From an uncultured Sunxiuqinia sp. (GTDB lineage: Bacteria; Bacteroidota; Bacteroidia; Bacteroidales; Prolixibacteraceae), in NCBI RefSeq assembly GCF_947495665.1, contig NZ_CANLZV010000009.1, positions 1 through 64,000 on the forward strand: a stretch of 64,000 nucleotides of DNA, read 5' to 3'. Positions 35,202 through 46,500 of this stretch are shown here, piece after piece. The notes under the pieces were generated by a model. That model saw only the letters and a program-made list of their open reading frames with translations, searched no databases and had not been told where the DNA came from. Each line of letters opens with the position of its first letter. The stretch's first letter is position 1. Made by a program: the position numbers and the translations under genes.

Positions 35202-38042
35202 ATGAAATACACGAACTTTATAATCTTTTTACTGATCATTTTTGCTACAGCCTGCCAACCTCACGCAGGTCAAAATCAGATTAATTTGGCTGGAAGCTGG
35301 CAATATGAACTGGATCCTGATGATAAAGGGATTCAAGAGGAATGGTACAACCGCAATTTTGAAGGTAGCCTGACTTTACCCGGCTCATTAACCACCAACA
35401 ACATAGGCGATGACATATCAGTCAATACCCCATGGACCGGACTGATTGTGGACAGTTCCTATTTCAAAAGCCCGGAGTATGCAAAATATCGCGAACCGGG
35501 TAACATCAAAGTACCTTGCTGGCTTCAGCCCATAAAATATTACAAGGGAGCTGCCTGGTACCAGAAAGAAGTCAGCATTCCGGAAAGCTGGAAAGGACAA
35601 GCCATCGAACTATACCTGGAACGCTGCCATTGGGAAAGCCGGGTTTGGGTTGACGGGCAAGAAGCAGGCATGCAAAACTCGCTTGGAACTGCTCATCAAT
35701 ACGATTTAACCAGCATGCTAACTCCCGGCAAACACCGCCTGACCGTTTGCATTGACAACCGGACAAAAGCGGTTGATCCCGGATTAAACTCTCACTCTAT
35801 TTCAGATCATACCCAATCAAACTGGAATGGCATGATTGGCGACTTATTACTAAAAGCTGAAGCGCCAACCCATATCAACAGCCTGCAAGCATTTCCAGAC
35901 CTTGACACAAAATCATTCACCGTCAAAGCCACAGTGGTCAACACGGGATCAGTTACGCAAAAAGGAAATTTTAGCTTGAATGTACAGCCTCATAACTTCA
36001 AATCGAACGAAGACATTGCAACGGTAACCCAGGAATTGGAACTATTGCCCGGTGAAAATCAGGTAGAGCTTTCTTGCCAATTGGGAGAATCAGCTGCCTT
36101 GTGGGACGAATTCAATCCAAACCTGTACGAACTAGACCTTCAGTTACAAACAGAAGGCACTCAGTCCGGCAAAAGCATAATCACCGGTCTTCGCGAATTC
36201 AAGGTTGAAGGAAGCCGATTTGCCATTAACGGGCGTCCGACCTTTTTACGAGGAACTTTAGAATGTGCCATTTTCCCAAAAACAGGCTATCCGCCGTGCG
36301 ATACCACTGAATGGAAACGGATTATGCGCATCGTAAAAGCTCACGGATTGAACCACATTCGATTTCATTCCTGGTGCCCACCCAAAGCTGCTTTCACTGC
36401 AGCCGATGAACTAGGTGTTTACCTTCAGGTAGAATGCTCTTCATGGGCTAATACCACGACGACCATCGGCGACGGAAAACCTATTGATGCCTACCTATGG
36501 GATGAAAGCAAGCGAATGGTTGAAGCCTATGGGAACCATCCATCATTTTGCCTGATGGCCTACGGAAACGAACCCGCCGGGAAAAATCAACGCGAGTTTT
36601 TATCCGATTTTGTCAACTATTGGACTGAAAAAGATTCCCGCCGTCTTTATACCGGAGCAGCTGCCTGGCCCGTTATCGAGGCCAACAACTACCACAATAT
36701 CCCCGGTCCTCGGATTCAGGGTTGGGGTGAAGGGCTGCAGAGTATTATCAACAGTCAGCCACCTCGCAGCGACTATGACTGGCGCGACGACCTGACTACT
36801 GACGGCAAGCCGGTTGTCAGCCATGAGATTGGACAATGGTGTGCCTACCCCAATTTCAAAGAAATTGAAAAATATGATGGCGTACTGAAAGCCAAAAACT
36901 TTGAGATTTTCCAGGAAAAGCTGGAAGAACAAGGCATGATTCATTTGGCCGATAGCTTTTTGCTGGCTTCAGGAAAACTGCAAGCACTGTGCTACAAGGC
37001 CGACATTGAGGCAGCACTGAGAACCCCTGGATTTGCCGGATTCCAATTACTTGACCTGCACGATTTTCCGGGACAAGGAACGGCCCTGGTTGGAGTTTTA
37101 GATGCCTTTTGGGATGAAAAAGGCTATATCACTCCAGAAGAATACAGCCAGTTCTGTAACTCCATTGTTCCCTTGGCCCGCTTGAAAAAACATGTTTTCA
37201 CGGCTGGCGATACCTTGCAAGCTTCTGTTGAAGTTGCCAATTTCAGTTCAGAGGCTCTAAACCAAGCCAAATCAGGCTGGACCTTAAAAACAACCGATGG
37301 TACCACCGTTGCCCAAGGAATTTTCAAACAACAAGATATTCCTATTGGCAACTGTTTCAAACTGGGACAGCTGAACTACGTTTTTAAAACAAGTGATTCG
37401 CCCAAACAACTCCGTCTGGAAGTTAGCATTGAAAATGCCATCAATCACTGGGATCTTTGGGTGTATCCCGCTAAAAAAACGCCTACTCCATCTGAAATTC
37501 TGGTTACCCGTCAACTCAACCGCCAAGCTATTGACCAACTTAACAATGGCGGAAAAGTTTTACTCAACTTGGGTAAGGGAACCGTGAAAGAAGGTTATGG
37601 AGGCGAAGTTGGACTTGGCTTTTCATCCATCTTTTGGAACACCGCATGGACCGTAGGGCAAAAACCGCATACCTTGGGCATTTTATGCAACCCAAGCCAT
37701 CCGGCATTAAGCCAATTTCCAACAGAATATCACAGTAACTGGCAATGGTGGGATGCCGTTTCGCATGCCGATGCCATCAACATCAGCCAACTGAATGCGG
37801 ATATTGAGCCAATTGTTCGAATCATTGACGATTGGGTGACGAATCGCCCACTGGCTCTATTGTTTGAAGTCACCGTTGGAAACGGCAAGCTCCTGGTTAG
37901 CAGTGCCGACTTAACCACTAACCTGCAAGAACGTCCTGCAGCCCAACAGCTTCGGACAAGCCTGGAGCAGTACATGCTAAGCGAACAATTCAACCCCAAG
38001 CAAAGCAGCAGCATTAAACAGCTCAAGAACCTACTACGCTAA
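35202..38042 (+). CDS. GH2-family glycosidase, lipoprotein
   Basis: A 946-residue predicted lipoprotein (lipobox ATAC, Cys18) with the GH2 plan: jelly-roll sugar-binding domain (about 30-215, WYQKEVSIPESW, WESRVWVDGQEAG), immunoglobulin-like domain (about 220-335), then a TIM barrel. NHIRFHSWCPPKAAF lies near 384-398. Catalytic acid/base Glu457 is in AYGNEPAG and the nucleophile Glu542 in VSHEIGQW. A long C-terminal region (about 660-946) contains further beta domains. GH2 members cleave beta-galactosides, beta-glucuronides or beta-mannosides; I cannot choose between these from sequence. It is a diverged tandem paralogue of the next gene, five bases away. Confidence 0.9.
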   Translation: MKYTNFIIFLLIIFATACQPHAGQNQINLAGSWQYELDPDDKGIQEEWYNRNFEGSLTLPGSLTTNNIGDDISVNTPWTGLIVDSSYFKSPEYAKYREPGNIKVPCWLQPIKYYKGAAWYQKEVSIPESWKGQAIELYLERCHWESRVWVDGQEAGMQNSLGTAHQYDLTSMLTPGKHRLTVCIDNRTKAVDPGLNSHSISDHTQSNWNGMIGDLLLKAEAPTHINSLQAFPDLDTKSFTVKATVVNTGSVTQKGNFSLNVQPHNFKSNEDIATVTQELELLPGENQVELSCQLGESAALWDEFNPNLYELDLQLQTEGTQSGKSIITGLREFKVEGSRFAINGRPTFLRGTLECAIFPKTGYPPCDTTEWKRIMRIVKAHGLNHIRFHSWCPPKAAFTAADELGVYLQVECSSWANTTTTIGDGKPIDAYLWDESKRMVEAYGNHPSFCLMAYGNEPAGKNQREFLSDFVNYWTEKDSRRLYTGAAAWPVIEANNYHNIPGPRIQGWGEGLQSIINSQPPRSDYDWRDDLTTDGKPVVSHEIGQWCAYPNFKEIEKYDGVLKAKNFEIFQEKLEEQGMIHLADSFLLASGKLQALCYKADIEAALRTPGFAGFQLLDLHDFPGQGTALVGVLDAFWDEKGYITPEEYSQFCNSIVPLARLKKHVFTAGDTLQASVEVANFSSEALNQAKSGWTLKTTDGTTVAQGIFKQQDIPIGNCFKLGQLNYVFKTSDSPKQLRLEVSIENAINHWDLWVYPAKKTPTPSEILVTRQLNRQAIDQLNNGGKVLLNLGKGTVKEGYGGEVGLGFSSIFWNTAWTVGQKPHTLGILCNPSHPALSQFPTEYHSNWQWWDAVSHADAINISQLNADIEPIVRIIDDWVTNRPLALLFEVTVGNGKLLVSSADLTTNLQERPAAQQLRTSLEQYMLSEQFNPKQSSSIKQLKNLLR

Positions 38043-38053
38043 ATCAATTGGAT

Positions 38054-41000
38054 ATGAACTACAAACTACTACTCATACTACTTACTACCCTCTTCCTTGG
38101 GCCATTAACTCAAGCTCAGGAGAATCCACGTTCCCTTGCCGGAACGTGGTCGATCAAACTGGATCCGGATAACTTGGGCGAGCAAGAAAAATGGGCCGAA
38201 AGCTCATTCAATGGCACCATTCAACTTCCGGGCACAACGGACGAAGCTCAACTCGGAGAGAAAACTTCAGGTTCCGACTATGGCATTTTAACCCGGGCAT
38301 ACAAATACATTGGACCAGCCTGGTATCAACGGGAAATTGTCATTCCTAAAAGCCTACGCAATAAAAACATCGAACTGTTTTTGGAGCGCGTACTCTGGGA
38401 GTCTAAAGTATGGATTGACGGCAAACAATGCGACACACAGGATGGTCTCGGCGTGCCACATCGACACCAACTGGGTAAACTTAGCCCCGGAAAACACACG
38501 CTTACCGTGCGGGTTAATAACGACATGATTCACAACATTGGCGATAAAGGGCATACTTACAGCGAATATACCCAGTCGATCTGGAACGGCATTGTTGGTA
38601 AAATTGAACTTCGTGCGGCAGAGACTGTCCATATCGACCGGCTAAAAACATGGCCCGATGTCGATAAGAACGAACTGACCATTACTTTCGACACAGAAAA
38701 TGAAGGAAAAGAAACGAAGGTAAACTATCATTTCCAACTAACTGATTTAAGCTCGGGAGAAGTGGTGCTTGACACCAAAGAAAAAGCCACAGCTTCCAGC
38801 GGTAGCAGTGACGCTTCCTTCAATTTCAAAATTGATCAACCGGTTAAGAAATGGGATGAGTTTACGCCTAACCTGTATGAACTTTCAGTTACTGTAGCCG
38901 CCGGGAAGGCTCGCGAAACACAGCAAACGCGTTTTGGCTTCCGAAAAGTGGGCCATTCAAAATCGAAAGTCCTGATCAACGACCAGCCGGTTTTCATGCG
39001 CGGAAACCTGGATTGTGTGCATTTCCCGCTAACGGGCTACCCTTCTTGTGATCCAGCCGAATGGGAGCGTATTTTCAAAATTTATAAGTCTTACGGACTC
39101 AATCATGTCCGCTTTCACTCCTGGTGTCCTCCCGAAGCTGCTTTTATTGCGGCCGACAAGCTAGGACTATACCTCCAAGCCGAAATCCTTTGGATTGACT
39201 GGTGGATGACCTCTGCCCCCGAAGATCGCCCGGATATGTACACCAAAGGCTTACCTGAAGGTTTGGGCAAAAATCCATCGGCTGATGCTTACGTACAGTC
39301 CGAAATGCAACGCATGCTTGACGCTTATGGAAACCACCCTTCCTTTACCATGTTCTGCATTGGCAACGAATTGGGGAACTCCGATTTTGACACCATGCAA
39401 CAATGGGTTGAAAAGGCCAAAAATGAAGATAACCGCCGCCTGTATTCTGTTTCAACGGCCCGAAAAATTATGCCAGTTGACCAATACATGGCGACGCACA
39501 ACATTCCTGGAGTAGGACGCACCTATGGCGTGAGCGGCTATACTACCGACTTCGATTTGGAAAAGCATTACGCGCAAGCCAACATTCCTATTATTGCACA
39601 CGAAGTTGGCCAGTTTCCGGTTTACCCGCTTTGGAGCGAGATCGACAAATACACGGGCGTTTTAAAAGCCCGTAACCTCGAAGAGTGCCGTGAGTCGGCC
39701 CAAAAGAATCACCTGTTGGGTATGAACCGGCAGTTTCATGAGGCCAGTGGAGCCATCCAGGACCTGCTTTACAAAGCACACGTTGAGAACCTCTTTCGCA
39801 CCGAGTCCTGCGCCGGCTTTCAACTTTTAAGCATGCAGGATTATCAGGGTCAAGGTGAAGCGCTGGTTGGCTGGCTCGATTGTTTTTGGGACGCCAAAGG
39901 CAATACTACTCCCGAAAGCTTCCGACGCTATTCCAACACCGTTGTTCCTTTAGCCCGATTCGAAAAATTTGTTTGGGAGAATCAGGAAAACTTTTCGGCT
40001 AAACTACAAGTAGCCAACTATGGACCTACCTCCCTTCAAACAACAGCAACCTGGCAGCTAACATCTGCTTTGGGACAATTGATTCAGCAAGGAACAATAG
40101 ATGATTTTACCGTTAAGCGTGGTGTGCTGAAAACCATTGGAGAAGCAACATTCTCCTTTGATCAGATTCAGCAAGCCGGGAAATATACCTTCAGCATCAC
40201 CTTAAACGGCACCGAGTTTTTCAATAGCTGGGATCTGTGGATTTACCCTCCGGTAACTCCCGAGCAGGAAGAAGTATTGACTGTTGACAAAATTACGCCT
40301 GAGGTACTAGAATTCTTGAAAAATGGCGGCAAAGTACTCTTGTATGCCAGCGAACTGGGCACCAGCACAACATCGCGCCCAATTTATTTCACGCCTCTTT
40401 TCTGGTCAAGCGTATTTTTTCCGGGACAGGCAAACTCAACCTTGGGCTTGTATGTCAACCAAGCGCATCCGGCACTTGCCGGATTCCCGACTGATAATTT
40501 CAGTCATTACCAATGGCAAACCATCAGCAAAGGCCGGTCTTTCGTACTGAATGATCACCCGAACCTACTTCCGGTAGCACAACCGATAAGCGATTTCCAT
40601 ATCAATGACAAGTTGGGATCCATCTTCGAATGCCAAGTTGGAACGGGTAAGCTGATGGTGTGTGGCTATGATATCTCGGATGACAGCAAGCCTGTTGCCC
40701 GTCAGCTAAAGCACAGTCTGCTGAGCTACATGAATCAAAGTAATTTCAATCCATCGTATCAACTGAGTGAGGATGAAATCGAAAAGCTCTTCTATTTTGT
40801 ACAACCAGCCGTATCGCAAGCACCAGAAGGATTTGAAGACGCCATTTTGTATGTAAAGAGTGGCGCTAACCGGACAGCGACCGGATCAAAAGAATGGAAA
40901 AAAAGCTTCGATAAAATCCTGGTTCAAAAAGCAGGCTGCGATTATGATGTTGCAGCGCATGACACTTGGAATGATGGAAAAGAATCTGCTTGGACTGGTC

Positions 41001-41266
41001 GGGAAATGACGGTCAAACTAAAAACTCCAAACGGCATTATTGGCAACCTGTTTGTTCGTTTTACCGATCCGAACAAGCAAAACCGAGCCGGAACAATCTG
41101 GATTGAAGGCCGCGAAATGATGATCGACAACATTGGGCAAGATGGCAAATGGGTAAAATTGTTTGTCATGCGTGAAGATACCAATGACGGAGAAGTCGTG
41201 CTCAAAACCAAAGTTCAAAAAGGTGGAAACCTGATGATCAGCGAAATTGGATTAATCGCAGAATAA
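38054..41266 (+). CDS. GH2-family glycosidase with extra C-terminal domain
   Basis: An exported GH2 enzyme of 1070 residues if the ATG at 38054 is used; an in-frame TTG two codons upstream at 38048 is also possible. The signal peptide ends LTQAQ. Numbering from the TTG, the acid/base is Glu441 in CIGNELGN and the nucleophile Glu519 in IAHEVGQF. The barrel segment NHVRFHSWCPPEAAF matches the preceding GH2. About 130 C-terminal residues (from GFEDAILYVKSGANRTATGSK) form an added beta-rich domain that looks like a carbohydrate-binding module and is absent from the paralogue. Substrate within GH2 (galactoside, glucuronide, mannoside) is unresolved. It is followed 37 bp later by the GH36-type gene. 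Confidence 0.9.
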   Translation: MNYKLLLILLTTLFLGPLTQAQENPRSLAGTWSIKLDPDNLGEQEKWAESSFNGTIQLPGTTDEAQLGEKTSGSDYGILTRAYKYIGPAWYQREIVIPKSLRNKNIELFLERVLWESKVWIDGKQCDTQDGLGVPHRHQLGKLSPGKHTLTVRVNNDMIHNIGDKGHTYSEYTQSIWNGIVGKIELRAAETVHIDRLKTWPDVDKNELTITFDTENEGKETKVNYHFQLTDLSSGEVVLDTKEKATASSGSSDASFNFKIDQPVKKWDEFTPNLYELSVTVAAGKARETQQTRFGFRKVGHSKSKVLINDQPVFMRGNLDCVHFPLTGYPSCDPAEWERIFKIYKSYGLNHVRFHSWCPPEAAFIAADKLGLYLQAEILWIDWWMTSAPEDRPDMYTKGLPEGLGKNPSADAYVQSEMQRMLDAYGNHPSFTMFCIGNELGNSDFDTMQQWVEKAKNEDNRRLYSVSTARKIMPVDQYMATHNIPGVGRTYGVSGYTTDFDLEKHYAQANIPIIAHEVGQFPVYPLWSEIDKYTGVLKARNLEECRESAQKNHLLGMNRQFHEASGAIQDLLYKAHVENLFRTESCAGFQLLSMQDYQGQGEALVGWLDCFWDAKGNTTPESFRRYSNTVVPLARFEKFVWENQENFSAKLQVANYGPTSLQTTATWQLTSALGQLIQQGTIDDFTVKRGVLKTIGEATFSFDQIQQAGKYTFSITLNGTEFFNSWDLWIYPPVTPEQEEVLTVDKITPEVLEFLKNGGKVLLYASELGTSTTSRPIYFTPLFWSSVFFPGQANSTLGLYVNQAHPALAGFPTDNFSHYQWQTISKGRSFVLNDHPNLLPVAQPISDFHINDKLGSIFECQVGTGKLMVCGYDISDDSKPVARQLKHSLLSYMNQSNFNPSYQLSEDEIEKLFYFVQPAVSQAPEGFEDAILYVKSGANRTATGSKEWKKSFDKILVQKAGCDYDVAAHDTWNDGKESAWTGREMTVKLKTPNGIIGNLFVRFTDPNKQNRAGTIWIEGREMMIDNIGQDGKWVKLFVMREDTNDGEVVLKTKVQKGGNLMISEIGLIAE

Positions 41267-41303
41267 AGCTCAATGCTGATATCGAAAAAATTGAATCAAT
41301 AAA

Positions 41304-43364
41304 ATGAGAAAATTGAATTCATTAAATACTAAGATTAAATACCTTGCACTCACCCTACTGGTCTGCTTATCAAGCTATACCTTGCACGCACAAAGCATCG
41401 ACTTGTCAAAAGCAGAAAAAGCAGGGATCATTGAAAAAAAGCTTACGAATGTAAAGCCTGATCAGCAAGGAATCATTGAATCGGATTTACTTATCCTGCC
41501 CGATTTTCAACGGGGCGTTTATTATTGCCCACATGTCGATAAACATGCCATTGGCAACCGTGTACTTGGCATTGACTTTGAAAACTTAGACCATTTAAGG
41601 TCACAACGTATCAAACTAAAAGCCAACCAACCATTTGAAGGCATCGATATGGGATCATTTATTTGCTTACAGCTAAATGATAACCGCTACCTATCGATCT
41701 TGGCCATGGCAGGCGAAAGTGCCTTTTCCACATTCACCATTCGTGAAGATGGAATGTGGGTTGATGCCGGAACGTTTGGTACGGCCAGCTTCTCAGGAAT
41801 ACTTCCTAAAATTGCCTATGCTTTTGGGGAAACGCCGCATGAGGCCAGCCTGAATGTTTGGGAAAAAGCACTGCAATCCCGCTCCTTAAAATCCAAAACA
41901 GCCTTACGTCAACACAAGGAATTTCCTGAGCCGTTCAAGTATACCGGCTATTGCACCTGGGAGCACATCCGCCGTAACATGAACACTGAAATTCTATCGG
42001 GGATGATCAAGGACATGGAAACAGCCGAAGTTCCGATCCGATGGATGTTGATTGACGATGGATACGAAGATCATGAAAACAACCACCTACTGAGCTTTCA
42101 ACCCGACAAAGCTAAATTTTCAGATAGCTTTCAATCACTGAAAGATTTGAAAAGTGAAGATGGCGTTCGATGGATTGGACAATGGTGGCACATGGCTGGT
42201 TACTTTAAAGGGATTTCACCCAACCATCAAATCACCGAGTTAAACAACCACTTGTTTGAGTTACACGACGGTTTCATGGTACCCAAAACCAATCAAAAAA
42301 GTGCTGATATCTTCTACGAGACCAGAGCGAAAGAAATGGAAGAGGCCGGAATCGATTTCATAAAAGTGGATTTTCAAACCGATTTATTAAAAGAATACCA
42401 ATCGCAACCCAATCCGGTTCAAGCGGCAAGCTACAATCATCGTGCATTGGAGAAAGCGTGGCAAGGGCATTTTGACGGACTGCTCAACTGCATTGCCCAA
42501 CATCATCTCCACGTATTTAAACACGAAAAGAGTGCGACGATCCGGTCGGGAATTGACTACCACCGGGATGATGAAAACAACCGTTACATTGCCGTTCAGA
42601 ACCTACGGAATTCAATTTACCTGGGCATGACTCACTGGTTGGATCACGACGCATTTATAAGTTCCTACCATACCGGCCAGTCAGGCGCCGAGCTACGTGC
42701 CGTATGTGGCAGTCCTATTTACGTATCGGAAGACATGGACAAAGTGAACTTTGAGAGCATCAAACCTGCCACTTGGAGCGATGGAGAGTTGATTCGACCA
42801 CTGGCTCCCGGAACACTAACTCCCGAAGGATTTTTTAACGATCCAACAGAAACCGGACTTCGTGTAGTTGCCCCCTTAGAAGGTCAGGTTGCTACATTCT
42901 GGCTGGCCAATTTTCACAATGAGCAAGACTTGGAAATCAAGCTATCTCCGGAAGATTACCGATACGGAGGAACCATGATCCAACCCTACAAAGGATTATG
43001 GGAATCCCCCAAGGAAGGACTTGTTGCTTTTGACTACCACGAAGGGAAAGCCTGGAAAATGACAGAAACGTTCTCCACCAAATTACCCATGTGGAAAACT
43101 AAAATCATCCACTTGATTCCGGTTCAGGACGGATGGGCCATCATTGGTCGTCCTGACAAATATTTGTCGCCTGCCAGTTGTGAGATTGTAAAGCGCTCAG
43201 CCAAAAAAATTACCGTCAAACTAAAAGAGAGTGCTCCATTTCTTATTTGGCACGAAAAAGGGAAGTTAATTGCTGATAACGCAAGCGTGACTCAACTAGC
43301 TGAGAATCTTTATCGCATTGAGCCCACTTCGACACAAACAAGCATTACGATAAACAATAAGTAA
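41304..43364 (+). CDS. GH36-type alpha-galactosidase (Sip1/raffinose-synthase related)
   Basis: A 686-residue exported protein (signal peptide about 1-30, ending LHAQ). The catalytic TIM barrel runs from about 205 to 540 with YTGYCTWEH, MLIDDGYED and IDFIKVDFQTD, where Asp356 fits the clan GH-D nucleophile. The region ATIRSGIDYHRDDE offers Asp418 as acid/base candidate. These features match the Sip1-related GH36 group more than classic bacterial GH36. Removal of alpha-linked galactose is the likely reaction, but transferase or other alpha-glycosidase activity is possible. Its neighbours are two GH2 enzymes and a sulfatase, so it probably trims galactose-containing side chains (inference). A 157-bp gap with an RNA-like structure follows. 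Confidence 0.85.
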   Translation: MRKLNSLNTKIKYLALTLLVCLSSYTLHAQSIDLSKAEKAGIIEKKLTNVKPDQQGIIESDLLILPDFQRGVYYCPHVDKHAIGNRVLGIDFENLDHLRSQRIKLKANQPFEGIDMGSFICLQLNDNRYLSILAMAGESAFSTFTIREDGMWVDAGTFGTASFSGILPKIAYAFGETPHEASLNVWEKALQSRSLKSKTALRQHKEFPEPFKYTGYCTWEHIRRNMNTEILSGMIKDMETAEVPIRWMLIDDGYEDHENNHLLSFQPDKAKFSDSFQSLKDLKSEDGVRWIGQWWHMAGYFKGISPNHQITELNNHLFELHDGFMVPKTNQKSADIFYETRAKEMEEAGIDFIKVDFQTDLLKEYQSQPNPVQAASYNHRALEKAWQGHFDGLLNCIAQHHLHVFKHEKSATIRSGIDYHRDDENNRYIAVQNLRNSIYLGMTHWLDHDAFISSYHTGQSGAELRAVCGSPIYVSEDMDKVNFESIKPATWSDGELIRPLAPGTLTPEGFFNDPTETGLRVVAPLEGQVATFWLANFHNEQDLEIKLSPEDYRYGGTMIQPYKGLWESPKEGLVAFDYHEGKAWKMTETFSTKLPMWKTKIIHLIPVQDGWAIIGRPDKYLSPASCEIVKRSAKKITVKLKESAPFLIWHEKGKLIADNASVTQLAENLYRIEPTSTQTSITINNK

Positions 43365-43405
43365 ACACAAAATACAAACAACGAGTCGCTTTTTGTAAAA
43401 GTAGC

Positions 43406-43467
43406 GGCGGACAGCCCTGGTATAATTTCGCAATTGGTTCTTTGGGAACCAACGGGCTAGATCCGCC
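43406..43467 (+). promoter_or_regulatory. Three-stem structured leader before the DUF5107-TPR gene
   Basis: Three nested pairings are exact: GGCGGA (43406-43411) with TCCGCC (43462-43467), AGCCC (43413-43417) with GGGCT (43454-43458), and TTGGTTC (43434-43440) with GAACCAA (43446-43452) around a TTTGG loop. A further small hairpin, AGGAC (43486-43490) with GTCCT (43498-43502), lies close to the start codon. No U-run follows, so it is not an intrinsic terminator. It could be a processed RNA, a translational control element or a remnant of a mobile palindrome. It matches no riboswitch family that I recognise. Confidence 0.55.
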
Positions 43468-43521
43468 TCAATCTTAACACGATACAGGACGAGGTATGTC
43501 CTATTGGCAACCTTTAAAACA

Positions 43522-46500
43522 ATGAAAAACATGAACAATACAGCAAAAGCCTGGCGCGAACAGGTGATCATCCCAACCTACGGAATTGGGAAGCCGGAGA
43601 AAAATCCGATGTTCCTGGAAAAAAGAGTTTACCAGGGAAGTAGCGGCGTTGTCTATCCCTATCCTGTCATTGAAAAAATACTGGATGAAAAAGAGGATAA
43701 AGTATGGAATGCCATTTATTTGGAAAACCAATACATCAAAATCATGATTCTCCCCGAACTGGGAGGTCGCATCCAGATGGCTTACGACAAGACCAAACAA
43801 CGTCACTTTGTTTATTACAATCAAGTGATTAAACCTGCTTTGGTTGGTTTAACCGGCCCGTGGATTTCCGGCGGGATTGAGTTTAACTGGCCCCAGCACC
43901 ATCGCCCAACCACCTACGATCCCACAGATTCCTGCATCGAAGAGAATGAGGATGGAAGTGTTACCGTTTGGTGTCATGAGCTGGAACGTATGTTTCGCAC
44001 AAAAGGGATGGCCGGATTCACGCTTTACCCGGACAAAGCTTACCTTGAAATCAAGGTGAAGCTTTCCAACCCCACTCCTCACCCACAGACCTTCTTGTGG
44101 TGGGCCAATCCGGCCGTAAAAGTGAATGACGACTATCAATCCGTCTTCCCGCCTGATGTAAACGCCGTGTTTGACCATGGTAAGCGTGATGTTTCCAGCT
44201 TCCCGATTGCGACCGGCACTTACTACAAAGTTGATTACTCTGCCGGAGTGGATATTTCGCGTTACAAAAATATTCCGGTGCCGACCAGCTACATGGCCAT
44301 CACCTCGAAATACAACTTCGTGGGTGGTTACGAAAACGACAGTAAAGGAGGCCTGCTTCATGTGGCCGATCACCATCAATCGCCCGGAAAAAAACAATGG
44401 ACCTGGGGTAATGGAGACTTTGGACAAGCCTGGGATCGTAACCTCACCGACGAGGACGGCCCTTACATTGAGTTGATGTGCGGGGTTTATACCGACAACC
44501 AACCTGATTTTACCTGGCTGCAACCTTATGAGGAGAAAAGTTTCAAGCAATATTTTATGCCTTACCGCGACTTGGGTATGGTTAAAAATGCCACCAAAGA
44601 GGCCATGCTCAACCTGGAGTCGGAAAACGGAACAACCCGCATCCGGGTTTACGCAACCGCCAACTATCCGGGAGCGAAAATCCGCCTTAAAAGTTCGGGC
44701 AAGCTGATCTTCGAACAAATCGTTGACCTTTCACCAGAAACCAGTTTCGACACAAGCATTGAGGCTACCATTTGTCCTGAAGATGCTTACCTTTCGGTAA
44801 CCGATTCCAAGGGTGCTATTTTGGTTGATTGGAAAACCGAAAAAGAAGAATTAAAACCAGTTCCGGATCCGGCCCAAGCAGCCAAAGATCCGGAAGACAT
44901 TCATTCGATTGAACAACTTTACCTTCGTGGCTTGCATCTGGAGCAGTACCGTCATGCCACCTATTGCCCAACAGATTATTACCTGGAAGCACTCAAAAGA
45001 GAACCAGGTAATGTCCGAAACAACAATGCCATGGGCTTGTGGCTCCTGCGCCGGGGACAATTTGCCCAGGCTGAACCATATTTCCGCCAAGCCGTTGAGA
45101 CCCTGACCGAGCGCAATCCGAATCCTTACGACGGAGAGCCCTTATACAACCTGGGAGTTTGTCTGCGGATGCAAGGTAAATTAGATGAAGCCTACGATGC
45201 ATTTTTCAAAGCCACATGGAATGGCGCCTGGCAGGACAGCGGCTTCTTCCAGGCAGCTCAAATCGATGCAGTACGCGGAGATTATGAGAAGGCGCTGGAA
45301 CTATGCGACCGCTCTCTTTGGAGAAACTGGCTAAATCAAAAAGCCCGCCACCTGAAGATCGCCTTACTCCGGAAACTCAATAAAAAAGAGGCAGCGCTAA
45401 AACTCGCTGAAGAATCGCTTGAGATGGACCGTTTCAGCTTTGGTATTTTATACGAAAAATACCTGCTTCTGAACGATCCTACGATTCTAGAAGAAATGCA
45501 AGCTTTAATTCGTGATAATGTACACAACTACATCGAGTTTTCGCTAAACTATGGTATGGCAGGTTTTTATTCCGAAGCAATTGATTTTATTTCACTTTAC
45601 ATAGATAAACACCAAGCAGCCTACCCTATGGCCTGGTATTTTAAAGGTTATTATCTGCTCAAATCAGGCCAGGCAAAAGAAGCAAAAGCAGCTTTTGAAA
45701 AAGCTTCGCAGATGCAACCCGACTATTGCTTCCCGAATAAACTGGAAGAACTGTTGGCTTTGCAAGAAGCCGTAACCATTTGTCCTGAAGATGCTAAAGC
45801 CTGGTATTACATGGGGAACTTCTGGTACGGAGTTCGTCAACATGCTGAGGCACTCAAATGCTGGGAGCAGTCAACAACTTTAGACGACTCATTTCCAACC
45901 GTCCACCGAAACCTGGCTCTGGCTTACTACAACAAGCAACAGAACCCGCAAGCGGCCAAAGAAGCTTTGGAAAAAGCCTTCAAGCTGGATACTTCCGATT
46001 CTCGTGTACTCATGGAGCTGGATCAGCTTTATAAAAAGCTGGGGGTTCCTGCAAACGAGCGCTTAAGCTTGCTGGAAAAATATCCGGACTTGGTCGACTT
46101 CCGGGATGACCTATACCTGGAGCGTGCGACCTTATACAACCTGCTTGGGCAAGAAGAAAAAGCCCTGGACTTAATCATGAAACGCAAGTTCCACCCTTGG
46201 GAAGGAGGCGAAGGAAAAGTAACCGGGCAATATTTGTTCAGCCATATTGAACTGGCCAAGAAAGCCATTAAGCAAGGGGCATTCTCAGAGGCTATCCCAC
46301 TTCTTGAAGCATGCTTTGCGTATCCTCATAATCTGGGGGAAGGCAAACTGGCCGGAGCACAGGAAAATGACATCAACTATTGGCTTGGTTGCGCCTATGC
46401 AGGCATGGGAGAAACAGCAAAAGCCCAGGCAGCGTGGGAGCAGGCAGCTATTGGCTTGGCCGAACCATCAGCAGCCATGTACTACAACGACCAGCAACCG

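Noticed and set aside
43849-44718. 289-codon minus-strand frame inside the DUF5107 gene
   Set aside because: It lies wholly antisense to a clearly conserved coding region and resembles no family; it is a shadow frame.
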